Origin: Myxococcales bacterium | Lineage (GTDB): Bacteria; Myxococcota; Myxococcia; Myxococcales; Myxococcaceae | DNA length: 64,000 nucleotides | Assembly (NCBI GenBank): GCA_020846875.1 | Contig: JADLDB010000086.1 | Coordinates: forward strand, 78,047-142,046 | Reading direction: 5' to 3' | Shown: piece by piece, positions 46,874 to 55,116 of the stretch | Numbering within the stretch: position 1 is the first letter of the stretch | Layout of the letters: each line of letters opens with the position of its first letter | Made by a program: the position numbers and the translations under genes | Notes under the pieces: model-generated | What the model was told of the DNA's origin: nothing | The model's input: only the letters and a program-made list of their open reading frames with translations | The model's database searches: none

Positions 46874-48211
46874 TCACAGCGGGAACTGGGCCAGGAAGCG
46901 CTCGGGCCGCGGATCGCGGGCGAAGGCCTCCAGCACGCCCTCCGCCGGAGATCGGCGCCCTGCGGCCACCTGCGCCAGAGGCTCGAGCAGCGGCGCGTCC
47001 AGCGGATCGAGGCGGCCCAGCCCCCGCGAGGCGATCGCCACCAGGTCGGCCGCGTAGTCCGAGAGCGCGCCCGCCCCCAGCCGAGCGCCCAGGCCCTGCA
47101 CCTGCGCGGCGGCGTGCAGTTCGAGGTGCGCCCTGGGCTGGAGCGGAGGCAGAAGGCGCGTGGCTTCGTCGAGGGCCGCGTCGTCGTAGAGGATCCCCCG
47201 CATCAGCGCCGCCAGGGCACCCGTCTGCGCCAGGTTGACCGCGTCGGCGCTGCGGATCTCGATCACCCTCTTCAGCCGGACCTCGGGGAACATGGTGGAC
47301 AGGTGATCGACCCAGTCGGACTCGAGCGCCGGCTTCCCTTCCCACCCCTTCGCGAGCAACTGGCGGAAGGTGCACTGCGGATCCACGTAGCGCCCGTCAC
47401 GCCGCAGGAAGAGCATGGGCGCGTCCAGCGTCCACTCCACGTACGCCTCGTAGGAGAAGCTACCGTCCAGCATGCAGGGAGGGTAGCCACAGCGAGAGGG
47501 ATCGACCTCGGCCCACACCCGGCTGCGCCAGGACTGGTACCCGGTGGGCTCGCCGTGGGCCAGCGGGCTGTTCGCGTAGAGCGCGACCAGCAGCGGGGCC
47601 ACCCGCACCGCCGCCGTCACCTTGCGCGCGCAGTCCGCCTCGTCGCGAAAGTCCAGGCTCACCTGCCCGGTTGCGGTCATCAACATCATGTGGTGGGCCA
47701 GCCGCCCGCGGCGCCCCAGCGTCTCGCGCATGGTGCGGTAGCGCGTCTTGGGCATCCACGGCATGCCGTCGGGCGCGCCGAAGGGGCGGTAGCCGAGGGC
47801 GGCGGTGGCCAGGCCGAGCGGCGCCACCACCTGCGAGAGCTCGGAGGCGTGACGCACGCTCTCGGCGTGCGCTTCGCGCGCGGTGGCGAAGGGCGAGCCC
47901 GACAGCTCCACCTGTCCTCCGGGCTCCAGGGTGATCGTCTCCAGCCCGCGCGTCATCGCGATGGGCGGCGCGCCGGGCCCTTCACGAAAGTCAGCGAAGC
48001 CGAAGCGGCCGAAGCCTTCCAGCACCGCGCCGATGCCGGAGGCGCCTTCGTAGGGGACCGGCTGGCCGGCCGCGGTGAAGAGCAGCTTCTCGTGCTCGAG
48101 GCCCAGCAACAGCGCGCCGCGCGGCTTCTCCGCGGCGGCGAAGGTGCGCGCCAGCTCCTTCGCGCTGGTGGGGGCGGGCCGTTCTTCCGTCTGACGGACG
48201 TCGAGCGACAT
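46874..48211 (-). CDS. gshA: Glutamate-cysteine ligase (plant/proteobacterial GCS2 type)
   Basis: The protein has 445 residues. It carries GLEHEKLLFTAAGQPVPYEG at the start (substrate loop), LETITLEPGGQVELSG near 90, MPKTRYRTM and YANSPLAHGEPTGYQSWRSRVW near 210, and EIRSADAV near 325. These are the family signatures of the plant-like ligase. It joins glutamate to cysteine, the first step of glutathione synthesis. No glutathione synthetase gene is adjacent. An EgtA-type role cannot be excluded, but no egtB/C/D genes are seen. It is divergent from the EI24 gene. Confidence 0.88.
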   Translation of the reverse strand: MSLDVRQTEERPAPTSAKELARTFAAAEKPRGALLLGLEHEKLLFTAAGQPVPYEGASGIGAVLEGFGRFGFADFREGPGAPPIAMTRGLETITLEPGGQVELSGSPFATAREAHAESVRHASELSQVVAPLGLATAALGYRPFGAPDGMPWMPKTRYRTMRETLGRRGRLAHHMMLMTATGQVSLDFRDEADCARKVTAAVRVAPLLVALYANSPLAHGEPTGYQSWRSRVWAEVDPSRCGYPPCMLDGSFSYEAYVEWTLDAPMLFLRRDGRYVDPQCTFRQLLAKGWEGKPALESDWVDHLSTMFPEVRLKRVIEIRSADAVNLAQTGALAALMRGILYDDAALDEATRLLPPLQPRAHLELHAAAQVQGLGARLGAGALSDYAADLVAIASRGLGRLDPLDAPLLEPLAQVAAGRRSPAEGVLEAFARDPRPERFLAQFPL

Positions 48212-48263
48212 GAAATGGAGGCGCGTCTATAACGTTTTGCCCGCGGGGTTCCACCCTTCGCCC

Positions 48264-49055
48264 ATGCCCTCCTCCATCATTCCCACCCTCGGCCGTGAGC
48301 GCCGCGCCGGAGAGCTCTTCACCGGCCTGGGGCTGCCCCTGCGCGCGCTCGCCTTGATCGCCCGCACCCCGAAGCTCTTCCTCTGGTCCTCGGTGGCGGC
48401 GCTCGTGACCGCGGGCGCGCTGGTGGGGCTGGCGGTGCTCCTCTGGCCGCTGGGGCAGGGGCTCGCCGAGCGCCTCGTCGGCCACGACGCCACCTGGCAG
48501 CGCGTCACCTCTGCGGGGCTGGGCTTCTTCTTCTTCGCGCTCCTCTTCATCGTCTCGGCGCTCACCGTGCCCAACCTGCTGCTCGCGCCGCTGCAGGATC
48601 CCCTGTCCGAGGCCACCGAGGCGCGCTGCGGCGACTTCACCGCACCGCCCTTCTCCGTGCGCGCGGTGGTGCGGGGGACCCTGGAGTCGCTCGCCCACAC
48701 GCTGCTGCGCCTGTCCTTCATGCTGCTCGGCTTCGTGGTGCTGTGGCCCCTCAACCTGGTGCCCGTCGTCGGCGGCGTGGTTTGGGTGATCCTCTCTTCC
48801 GCCTGGTCGATGTTCTGGCTGGCCGTCGAGCACCTCTCGAACCCCATGGCCCGTCACCTCCGCCCATTCAGGCAGGTGGTGAGCGCGCTGCGGCGGCGCC
48901 TCCCGCTGGCGCTGGGCTTCGGCGCGGCGCTCTGGGTGATCCTCTGGGTGCCGGTGGTGAACTTCTTCCTCATGCCGGTGGCTGTGGTGGCCGGCACCCT
49001 GCTGTACCGGGCCTTGCTGGCCGCCGACGCACTGCCTGCTCCACCTGGCCCTTGA
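48264..49055 (+). CDS. EI24-family integral membrane protein
   Basis: The protein has 263 residues from the ATG (MPSSIIPTL). An in-frame ATG 54 nt upstream would start one nucleotide inside the divergent gshA start and is less likely. About six hydrophobic segments follow the EI24/CysZ layout, with a double Leu/Phe segment near 85-110, VPNLLLAPLQDPLSE, and WPLNLVPVVGGVVWVIL. CysZ relatives move sulfate, which would suit a gene next to gshA. That link is inference. It is located in the inner membrane. Confidence 0.72.
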   Translation: MPSSIIPTLGRERRAGELFTGLGLPLRALALIARTPKLFLWSSVAALVTAGALVGLAVLLWPLGQGLAERLVGHDATWQRVTSAGLGFFFFALLFIVSALTVPNLLLAPLQDPLSEATEARCGDFTAPPFSVRAVVRGTLESLAHTLLRLSFMLLGFVVLWPLNLVPVVGGVVWVILSSAWSMFWLAVEHLSNPMARHLRPFRQVVSALRRRLPLALGFGAALWVILWVPVVNFFLMPVAVVAGTLLYRALLAADALPAPPGP

Positions 49056-49173
49056 CGCGCGCCGGGAACGCTGAACCCAGCGCCGGTGTTGGCACTTCCT
49101 TGAAGGGCTTCGGCCCGCTGGTTAGGCTTTCTCACACTCTGGAGTTCCCGTTCCTCCAAGGACGACCCACCTC

Positions 49174-52100
49174 ATGCCGACTCTTCGACGTGTTGCCGTG
49201 ATCGCCGCGCTGGTTCTCGCGTGGGCGCTCAGCGGCAGCGACCGCGCTCCGCTCACCCTCACCATGTCCGACGCCGTCGCCGCGCCCAAAGGCGCCGCGC
49301 TCGAAGACAACGGCAAGAGCCCGCACGATCTCTCCTCGCTGCGTGTGCTCACCAAGGTGATCCTGTACGTCAAGGACAACTACGTCGATCCCAAGCGGGT
49401 GCGGCCCAAGGAGATGATGGTCGCCTCCCTGGAGGCGGTGGAGAAGAGCGTGCCCGACGTGATGGTGGACGGCACTGCCGACACCGGCAAGGTGCGCGTC
49501 AACGTCAACGGCAAGCTCAAGGAGTTCGACCTCTCCCACGTCGACTCGCTGTGGAAGATGAGCTTCACCTTGAAGGACGTCTTCGACTTCATCTCGCGCA
49601 ACATGCGCCCGGTCGAGGACACCCGGGAGATCGAATACGCGGCGGTCAACGGCATGCTGCAGACGCTCGACCCCCACTCGGTGCTGCTGCGCCCGGAGAT
49701 GTATCGGGAGATGAAGCTGACCACCAAGGGCGAGTTCGGCGGCCTGGGCTTCGTGATCCAGATGCGCGAGGGCATGCTGACGGTGGTGAAGGTGCTGCCC
49801 AAGACGCCCGCCTTCCGCGCCGGGATCAAGAAGGACGATCAGATCCAGCGCATCGGCGAGGAGTCCACCGTCAACATGGACCTGAGTGAGGCCGTCGGGA
49901 AGCTGCGCGGCCCGGTCGACTCCCGCGTCACCATCCACCTGATGCGCAAGGGCTGGGACAAGCCCCAGCCGATGACCGTCACCCGGGCGATGATCACCAT
50001 CGAGTCGGTGCAGTCCAAGCTGCTGGCCCAGGGCGTCGGCTACGTGCGCCTCAAGAACTTCCAGGGCAACACCACCCGCGATCTGCAGTCCGCGCTGCTC
50101 GAGCTCTCACAGCAGGCGACCGAGGCCGGCAACAAGGGCCTCAAGGGCCTGGTGCTCGATCTCCGCGGCAACCCCGGCGGGCTGCTGGATCAGGCGATCC
50201 AGGTGTCGGATCTCTTCCTCTCGTCCGGCACCATCGTCGCCACCGTCGGCCTGTCGGACAAGCTGCGCGAGGAGAAGCGCGCCCACGCGGACGATGAAGA
50301 CGACGCCTTCCCGGTGGCGGTGCTGGTGAACGCGGGCAGCGCCTCGGCTTCAGAGATCGTCGCCGGTGCGCTCAAGAACCAGAACCGTGCGGTGATCATC
50401 GGCCGGCAGACCTTCGGCAAGGGCAGCGTGCAGGTGCTGTACGACTTCCCCGACGACTCGGCCTTGAAGCTGACCATCGCCAAGTACCTCACCCCGGGGG
50501 ACCTGAGCATTCAGGAGGTGGGCATCACCCCCGACATCGAGCTCATCCCCACCCGCGTCACCCAGGAGCGCGTCGATCTGTTTGCCCCGCGCCGCTCGAT
50601 GGGCGAGGCGGATCTCGAGCACCACTTCTCCAACCCCGCCAACTCGCAGGCCGCCAAGAAGCGCGAGGACGTGGTGGTGCGCGAGCACCCGGTGGAGTCG
50701 CTCAAGTTCCTCAAGGACGAGCCGCAGAAGGTGGCCAAGGCCGGGGATCCGAAGAAGGATCCGAAGGCCGCGAAGGGCGGCGGGAAGAACCCCCTCACCG
50801 ACAGCGAGGCGCTCCCGGAGAGCGAGGAGCTGGACGATCAGCTCGACGCCGAATCACAGGACGAGGTGAAGGAGGACTTCGAGGTCACCTTCGCTCGCGA
50901 GTTCCTCCTCGCCGCGCCCAAGCTGCGCCGCGACGAGATGCTCAAGGCCGGCAAGGGCTTCGTGGCCTCCCGCCGCACCTCGGAGGAGAAGCGGATCGCC
51001 GACGCCATCGGCGCGCTGGGCGTGGACTGGACGCCCGGGGCCTCGCCCAAGACGGCCCAGTTGGTGGCGAGCCTCAAGGCCAGCGGAGAGAAGAAGATCA
51101 CCGCCGGGGAAGCGGCCACTCTGGAGCTCACGGTGGAGAACAAGGGCGCGGAGCCGGTGCGTCGCCTGCGCGCGTGGATCGAGGCGGACAACGGGATCAT
51201 CGACCGCCGCGAGTTCCTCTTCGGCCTGGTGAAGCCCGGCGAGAAGAAGTCCTGGTCGGTGAAGGTGAAGACGCCGAAGGATCTGCTGTCCCGTCGCGAC
51301 GGGGTGAAGGTGAAGCTCCAGGACGACAGCGGCGTGCTGTCCGAGACCGAGGCCGGCGAGCTCAACTTCGTGGAGCTCCCCCGCCCGCAGTTCTCCTTCA
51401 CCTGGTCGATCAACGACACCTGCGCGGCTTGCAACGGCGACGGCCTGATCCAACGCGGGGAAGACGTGACCCTGGTGGTGGACGTGACCAACGTCGGCAC
51501 CGGGAAGGCGCTCGACACCTTCTCGTCGATCCGCAATGCGTCGGACTCCAACATCTTCATCGAGAAGGGCCGCTTCAAGCTGGGCGAGCTCGGTCCGGGC
51601 GAGACGAAGTCGGCCCGCTTCCAGCTCGAGGTGAAGAAGGCCTACAAGAACGGCGACTTCGGACTCAAGCTGGCGATCATCGACGAGCCCCTCGAGGAGT
51701 TCACCACCGACAAGCTGGACCTGCCCGTCGCCCCGGACGGCCCGGCGCTCACCTTCGAGCCGAGGAAGGGCTCCACCGTGCGCATCGCCGACAAGGCCGA
51801 CGTGTACGCCGCCGGCGACGGCAAGCGCGTGCTGGCCCGCCTGCCGAAGGGCGCCACGCTGGTCGAGCAGGCGCGCGGGGCCACCTTCTCGCGCCTGGAG
51901 TGGGACAAGGACCGCTTCGTCTTCGTGAAGACCAGCGATCTGCGCGACGCGAAGGGCCAGAAGGCCGCCGCCCCGAAGGACGTCAGCTGGAGTTCCTTCC
52001 GCGCCCCCGCGCAGATCACCTTCAACGTCGATCCCGCAGCCGGCGGCGCCGTGGTCGAAGGCGAGCGCTTCACCCTGTCCAGCGTGGTGGCGGATCCGAA

Positions 52101-52341
52101 GCTGCTCGACCTCTTCGTGCTGGTCAACGATCAGAAGGTCTTCTTCAAGGGCAAGGGCGAGGAGGACGGCGACAAGGTGAAGTTCACCACCGAGTTCCCC
52201 CTCAAGGAGGGCAACAACCTGGTGACGGTGATCGCCCGCCAGACGCAGGACTTCTCTACCCGCAAGACGATCGTCGTCCGCCGCCGCCCGGCCGCCGCCG
52301 TGGCGCAGTCCGGGGCCGATCCCCGTCCCGCCGGCCCCTGA
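49174..52341 (+). CDS. S41 C-terminal-processing peptidase with ~580-residue extension
   Basis: The protein has 1055 residues, more than twice the usual Ctp size. A signal-like N-terminus (1-37) is followed by an N-terminal helical region, a PDZ domain (about 195-275: GEFGGLGFVIQMREGMLTVVK), and the S41 core with Ser391 in GSASASE and Lys416 in TFGKG, 25 apart as in Prc. An acidic, Lys-rich linker comes next (about 505-575). Then come repeated CARDB/Ig-like beta domains (about 640-850: GEAATLELTVENKGAEPVRRL; GEDVTLVVDVTNVGTGKALD), an SH3-like unit (about 870-930) and a last beta domain. Cys pair CAAC is near 750. It is probably a periplasmic protease with binding domains. Confidence 0.85.
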   Translation: MPTLRRVAVIAALVLAWALSGSDRAPLTLTMSDAVAAPKGAALEDNGKSPHDLSSLRVLTKVILYVKDNYVDPKRVRPKEMMVASLEAVEKSVPDVMVDGTADTGKVRVNVNGKLKEFDLSHVDSLWKMSFTLKDVFDFISRNMRPVEDTREIEYAAVNGMLQTLDPHSVLLRPEMYREMKLTTKGEFGGLGFVIQMREGMLTVVKVLPKTPAFRAGIKKDDQIQRIGEESTVNMDLSEAVGKLRGPVDSRVTIHLMRKGWDKPQPMTVTRAMITIESVQSKLLAQGVGYVRLKNFQGNTTRDLQSALLELSQQATEAGNKGLKGLVLDLRGNPGGLLDQAIQVSDLFLSSGTIVATVGLSDKLREEKRAHADDEDDAFPVAVLVNAGSASASEIVAGALKNQNRAVIIGRQTFGKGSVQVLYDFPDDSALKLTIAKYLTPGDLSIQEVGITPDIELIPTRVTQERVDLFAPRRSMGEADLEHHFSNPANSQAAKKREDVVVREHPVESLKFLKDEPQKVAKAGDPKKDPKAAKGGGKNPLTDSEALPESEELDDQLDAESQDEVKEDFEVTFAREFLLAAPKLRRDEMLKAGKGFVASRRTSEEKRIADAIGALGVDWTPGASPKTAQLVASLKASGEKKITAGEAATLELTVENKGAEPVRRLRAWIEADNGIIDRREFLFGLVKPGEKKSWSVKVKTPKDLLSRRDGVKVKLQDDSGVLSETEAGELNFVELPRPQFSFTWSINDTCAACNGDGLIQRGEDVTLVVDVTNVGTGKALDTFSSIRNASDSNIFIEKGRFKLGELGPGETKSARFQLEVKKAYKNGDFGLKLAIIDEPLEEFTTDKLDLPVAPDGPALTFEPRKGSTVRIADKADVYAAGDGKRVLARLPKGATLVEQARGATFSRLEWDKDRFVFVKTSDLRDAKGQKAAAPKDVSWSSFRAPAQITFNVDPAAGGAVVEGERFTLSSVVADPKLLDLFVLVNDQKVFFKGKGEEDGDKVKFTTEFPLKEGNNLVTVIARQTQDFSTRKTIVVRRRPAAAVAQSGADPRPAGP

Positions 52342-52401
52342 GCGACGACCGTCCCCGCGGAAGAATTGATGGGGCCCTGCCGCAAGGCTAGGGTTCACCC
52401 C

Positions 52402-53304
52402 ATGGCCTGCCGTTCGCCGCGCCGCCTCGTTCTGGCTGCCGTGTCCTTCGCCGTGGCGCTCGCCGGCGCTGCCCGGGCGGACACCTACGACTTCAAGATC
52501 TACCAGCTGGGCAACCCGCAAGTGAGCGGCACCGGCTACACCCCGCGCGCCAACTCCAACTTCCGCGCCTTCGTCCGCCAGTTCGGCGCCGCGATGACCA
52601 GCGTCAACCTGGCCCCGCCCGAGACGCTGGGCCACTCCGGCTTCGCCTTCAACGCCGAGCTGTCGGTGGTGGACTTCGGCGGCGCCACCCTGCCCACCGA
52701 AGGCGAGTTCAAGGGGCCGCTGCTGATCCCCAGCCTCCACGTGCGCAAGGGCCTGCCCTACTCCTTCGAGCTCGGCGCGCGCGCCGCGTGGATCGAGAAG
52801 AGCCGCATGGGCGCCGGCACCTTCGAGCTCAAGTGGGCCGTCAACGAAGGCTTCAAGTACCTGCCGGACATCGGCATTCGCGGCTCGGTCACCAAGCTGA
52901 TCAACGCCCGCGACTTCGACGTCACCTGCGGCGGGCTGGACATCGGCATCGGCAAGCAGTTCGCCATCGCGGGGATGATCACCCTGACTCCCTACGTCGG
53001 GTGGAACCTGATGTTCGTCGGCGCCACCACCTCCAGCATCGACTTCCGCCCCTCGCGCACCTTGGAGGAGTCGGACACGCCCGGCGAGCAGTACAAGGAC
53101 TTCTACATCTTCGACGGGGTGCTGGCCGCGCAGAACACCCACAACCGCTTCTATGGGGGCTTCCGCTTCGTCGGCGGCGTGGCGATCATCGGCGCTGAGA
53201 TCAGCTACTCGGTGCTGGGCCGCTTCCGCGACGCGAACACCGGCATGGACGTCGACGTCCCCGCGGTGCTCGCCGGCAACTTCACCGTCGGCCTCGACTT
53301 CTAA
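52402..53304 (+). CDS. Probable outer-membrane beta-barrel protein
   Basis: The protein has 300 residues from the ATG, which follows the S41 gene by 60 nt. The signal peptide (LVLAAVSFAVALAGAARA) is cleaved near 27. The rest alternates short amphipathic strands with turns rich in Gly, Asn and Asp, and ends in a strand with terminal Phe (FTVGLDF), the usual recognition signal of outer-membrane barrels. No family is recognised. It may serve the upstream protease or be independent. It converges with the glycerophosphodiesterase gene. Confidence 0.7.
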   Translation: MACRSPRRLVLAAVSFAVALAGAARADTYDFKIYQLGNPQVSGTGYTPRANSNFRAFVRQFGAAMTSVNLAPPETLGHSGFAFNAELSVVDFGGATLPTEGEFKGPLLIPSLHVRKGLPYSFELGARAAWIEKSRMGAGTFELKWAVNEGFKYLPDIGIRGSVTKLINARDFDVTCGGLDIGIGKQFAIAGMITLTPYVGWNLMFVGATTSSIDFRPSRTLEESDTPGEQYKDFYIFDGVLAAQNTHNRFYGGFRFVGGVAIIGAEISYSVLGRFRDANTGMDVDVPAVLAGNFTVGLDF

Positions 53305-53315
53305 GCGGCGCCCTC

Positions 53316-54059
53316 TCAGTGAAACGCCGGGGCCAGCGCGCCCAATTCGGCCTTGAGCGGACCGGGCCGGTTGGTGATCAACCAGTCCACGCCCAGCGCC
53401 CGCAGCCGCCGCGCTTCGGTGACGTCGTCCACCGTCCAGGTGGCCACCTCCCAGCCGCGCGCGTGCCAGGCGTTGACCCGCTCGCTGGTGCAGGCCTGCG
53501 CCGAAGGGTGCACCGACGTCGGCGCACACACCGGCAGCCAGAGCCACGCCTGGGGCACCCACGCCTTGTCGGGATCGATGAGGAAGCCCCGCCGCAGCTC
53601 CGGGAAGCGCCGCGCCAACCGCACCAGGCACAGCGGGTTGAAGCTGGACACGAAGACCCGGTGGCCCAGCTTCGCGTCGGACAAGTAGCGGCCCACCCGC
53701 TCCGTCAGCCCGCGATCGTCCACCGCCTCGCACTTGAGCTCGACGTTCACCACCAGCCGCTCCGGCAGGGCCTCGAAGACGTCCGAGAGGAGCGGGATCC
53801 GCGCGGGGGGGAACCCGAGCCGGCTGCCCACGTCCACCCGCTTGAGCTTTCGCCACGGGGTGGTCGCCACCTCCCAGGGCAGGCCCGAGAGCCGATCGAG
53901 CCGCTCGTCGTGGCACACCACCACCTCGCCCGAGCCGCAGACCATCACGTCCAGCTCCACGCCGTCCGCGCCCTGGTCCGCCGCGCCCAGGAAGGCCTGC
54001 AGCGTGTTCTCCGGGAAGTCGGCGCTGGCACCGCGGTGACCCAGGATGCGCATCGGCAT
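53316..54059 (-). CDS. Glycerophosphodiester phosphodiesterase
   Basis: The protein has 247 residues. It has the GDPD fold with both catalytic His regions: GHRGASADFPENTLQAF at the start (first His) and CHDERLDRL near 47 (second His). The metal-binding DGVELDV lies near 32, VELKC near 125, and WTVDD near 210. It hydrolyses deacylated phospholipids to glycerol-3-phosphate and alcohol. There is no signal peptide, so it is cytoplasmic (UgpQ-like). It is divergent from the tatA-like gene. Confidence 0.9.
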   Translation of the reverse strand: MPMRILGHRGASADFPENTLQAFLGAADQGADGVELDVMVCGSGEVVVCHDERLDRLSGLPWEVATTPWRKLKRVDVGSRLGFPPARIPLLSDVFEALPERLVVNVELKCEAVDDRGLTERVGRYLSDAKLGHRVFVSSFNPLCLVRLARRFPELRRGFLIDPDKAWVPQAWLWLPVCAPTSVHPSAQACTSERVNAWHARGWEVATWTVDDVTEARRLRALGVDWLITNRPGPLKAELGALAPAFH

Positions 54060-54137
54060 GGAGAAGCCCGTTGCTAGGGGGCGCTCCCGTCGTCGTCAAG
54101 TTGCGCGCGCCGTCACCGCCGTGGCATAGCGGCGCCC

Positions 54138-54371
54138 ATGGGCTCGTGCGGCACTGGAGAGATCATCACCCTGGTCGTCGTCACCGTGATCATCTTCTCC
54201 GCCGCCCGCATGGGCGCCCTGGGAAACGCGCTGGGCAGGTTCGTCTACTCCTTCAAGAAGGCGTCGAAGGGCGAGGATCAGATCGACGTGACGCCGAAGA
54301 AGCTGGACCGCGCCACCGAGGACGCCCAGGTGGTCGACACCCAGCGCGGGGACGCGCAGAAGAAGAGCTGA
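54138..54371 (+). CDS. tatA: TatA/E-family twin-arginine translocase subunit
   Basis: The protein has 77 residues. A short N-terminus leads to one membrane helix (about 8-26: EIITLVVVTVIIFSAARM), then the hinge and amphipathic helix GALGNALGRFVYSFKKASKG, then a charged acidic tail. That is the full TatA layout. It would form the pore of the Tat export system with TatB/C, which are not in this window. It is a stand-alone gene with its own upstream region, convergent with the next gene. Confidence 0.82.
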   Translation: MGSCGTGEIITLVVVTVIIFSAARMGALGNALGRFVYSFKKASKGEDQIDVTPKKLDRATEDAQVVDTQRGDAQKKS

Positions 54372-54372
54372 G

Positions 54373-55116
54373 TCAGCCGGTCCGCAGGAGCGTCGAGGCC
54401 AGCTCGCGCAGCGAGGCGTGCAGCCCGGGGCTCTCCAGCAGTTGCTCCAGGTCCACCCGCGGCAGCAGCGGTACGATCTTCACCCCCACCTCCGGGGGCA
54501 GGTAGGGGTTGAAGGCCAGCGCGCGGCGCACCGCGGGCCGGAGCGACCAGCGCGTCGAGCGCCAGATCTCCACCAGCGGCTCGGGCCGGGCCGGCCTCCG
54601 GGCGGCGATGCGCACCACCAGGTCCTCGGTGAGGCGCGAGTTCCGCAACACCTCGCGCACCACCGACGGGTTCGACGCCACCGCCAGCCGCGACAGCTCG
54701 TCGGGGTTCCTGGTGAGGCGGGCCCTCGTCTTCAGCACTCCCAGGGGCAGCGTGAAGAGCCGGGCGTCGGCGCGCGCGGCGGCGTCCACGTGGTACTGGC
54801 GCACCGCTTCACCTTCGGCGAACAGGAGCTCCACGTCGTCCTGCTGGTGCAGCCCGGCGACCCGGCGCAGCGTCGACAAGTGGGGAATGACGTCACCGTC
54901 CTCCTCCAGCGCGCGCAGGAAGGCGGGGAGGATCTCCAGCGCGTCATCGTCCCGCGCCGCGGCCAGCTCCAGAAGCTCCGACAGCAACTGCGTGGCCTCT
55001 GTCTCGCTCACCTCTCCCAGCGCCCGCGCCGCCGCGCGCCGGCGGACCAGCGCGCCTCCTGAGAGGACCACCAGCCGCCGGAGCACCGCCCGCGTCCGCT
55101 CCCGCTGCGGACTCAC
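54373..55116 (-). CDS. Unknown helical-repeat protein, partner of zinc-ribbon protein
   Basis: The protein has 247 residues from a GTG that overlaps the stop of the zinc-ribbon gene (GTGA). It is mostly helical. The C-terminal half has repeats such as RNPDELSRLAVASNPSVVREVLRNSRL and RRALAFNPYLPPEVGVKIVPLL that look like leucine-rich variant/HEAT-like repeats. There is no signal peptide, so it is cytoplasmic. I do not recognise the family. Tight overlap implies production in fixed ratio with the zinc-ribbon protein, and direct binding is likely but unproven. Confidence 0.65.
   Translation of the reverse strand: MSPQRERTRAVLRRLVVLSGGALVRRRAAARALGEVSETEATQLLSELLELAAARDDDALEILPAFLRALEEDGDVIPHLSTLRRVAGLHQQDDVELLFAEGEAVRQYHVDAAARADARLFTLPLGVLKTRARLTRNPDELSRLAVASNPSVVREVLRNSRLTEDLVVRIAARRPARPEPLVEIWRSTRWSLRPAVRRALAFNPYLPPEVGVKIVPLLPRVDLEQLLESPGLHASLRELASTLLRTG

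Noticed and set aside
49088..49110. TGGCAC-like sequence before the S41 protease as a sigma-54 promoter.
   Set aside because: The -12 element is TGAA instead of TTGC, so the essential GC is missing.
50854..54099. A 1081-codon minus-strand frame across the S41 protease and two following genes.
   Set aside because: It is antisense to conserved genes, has an odd composition and no ribosome site at a sensible start.
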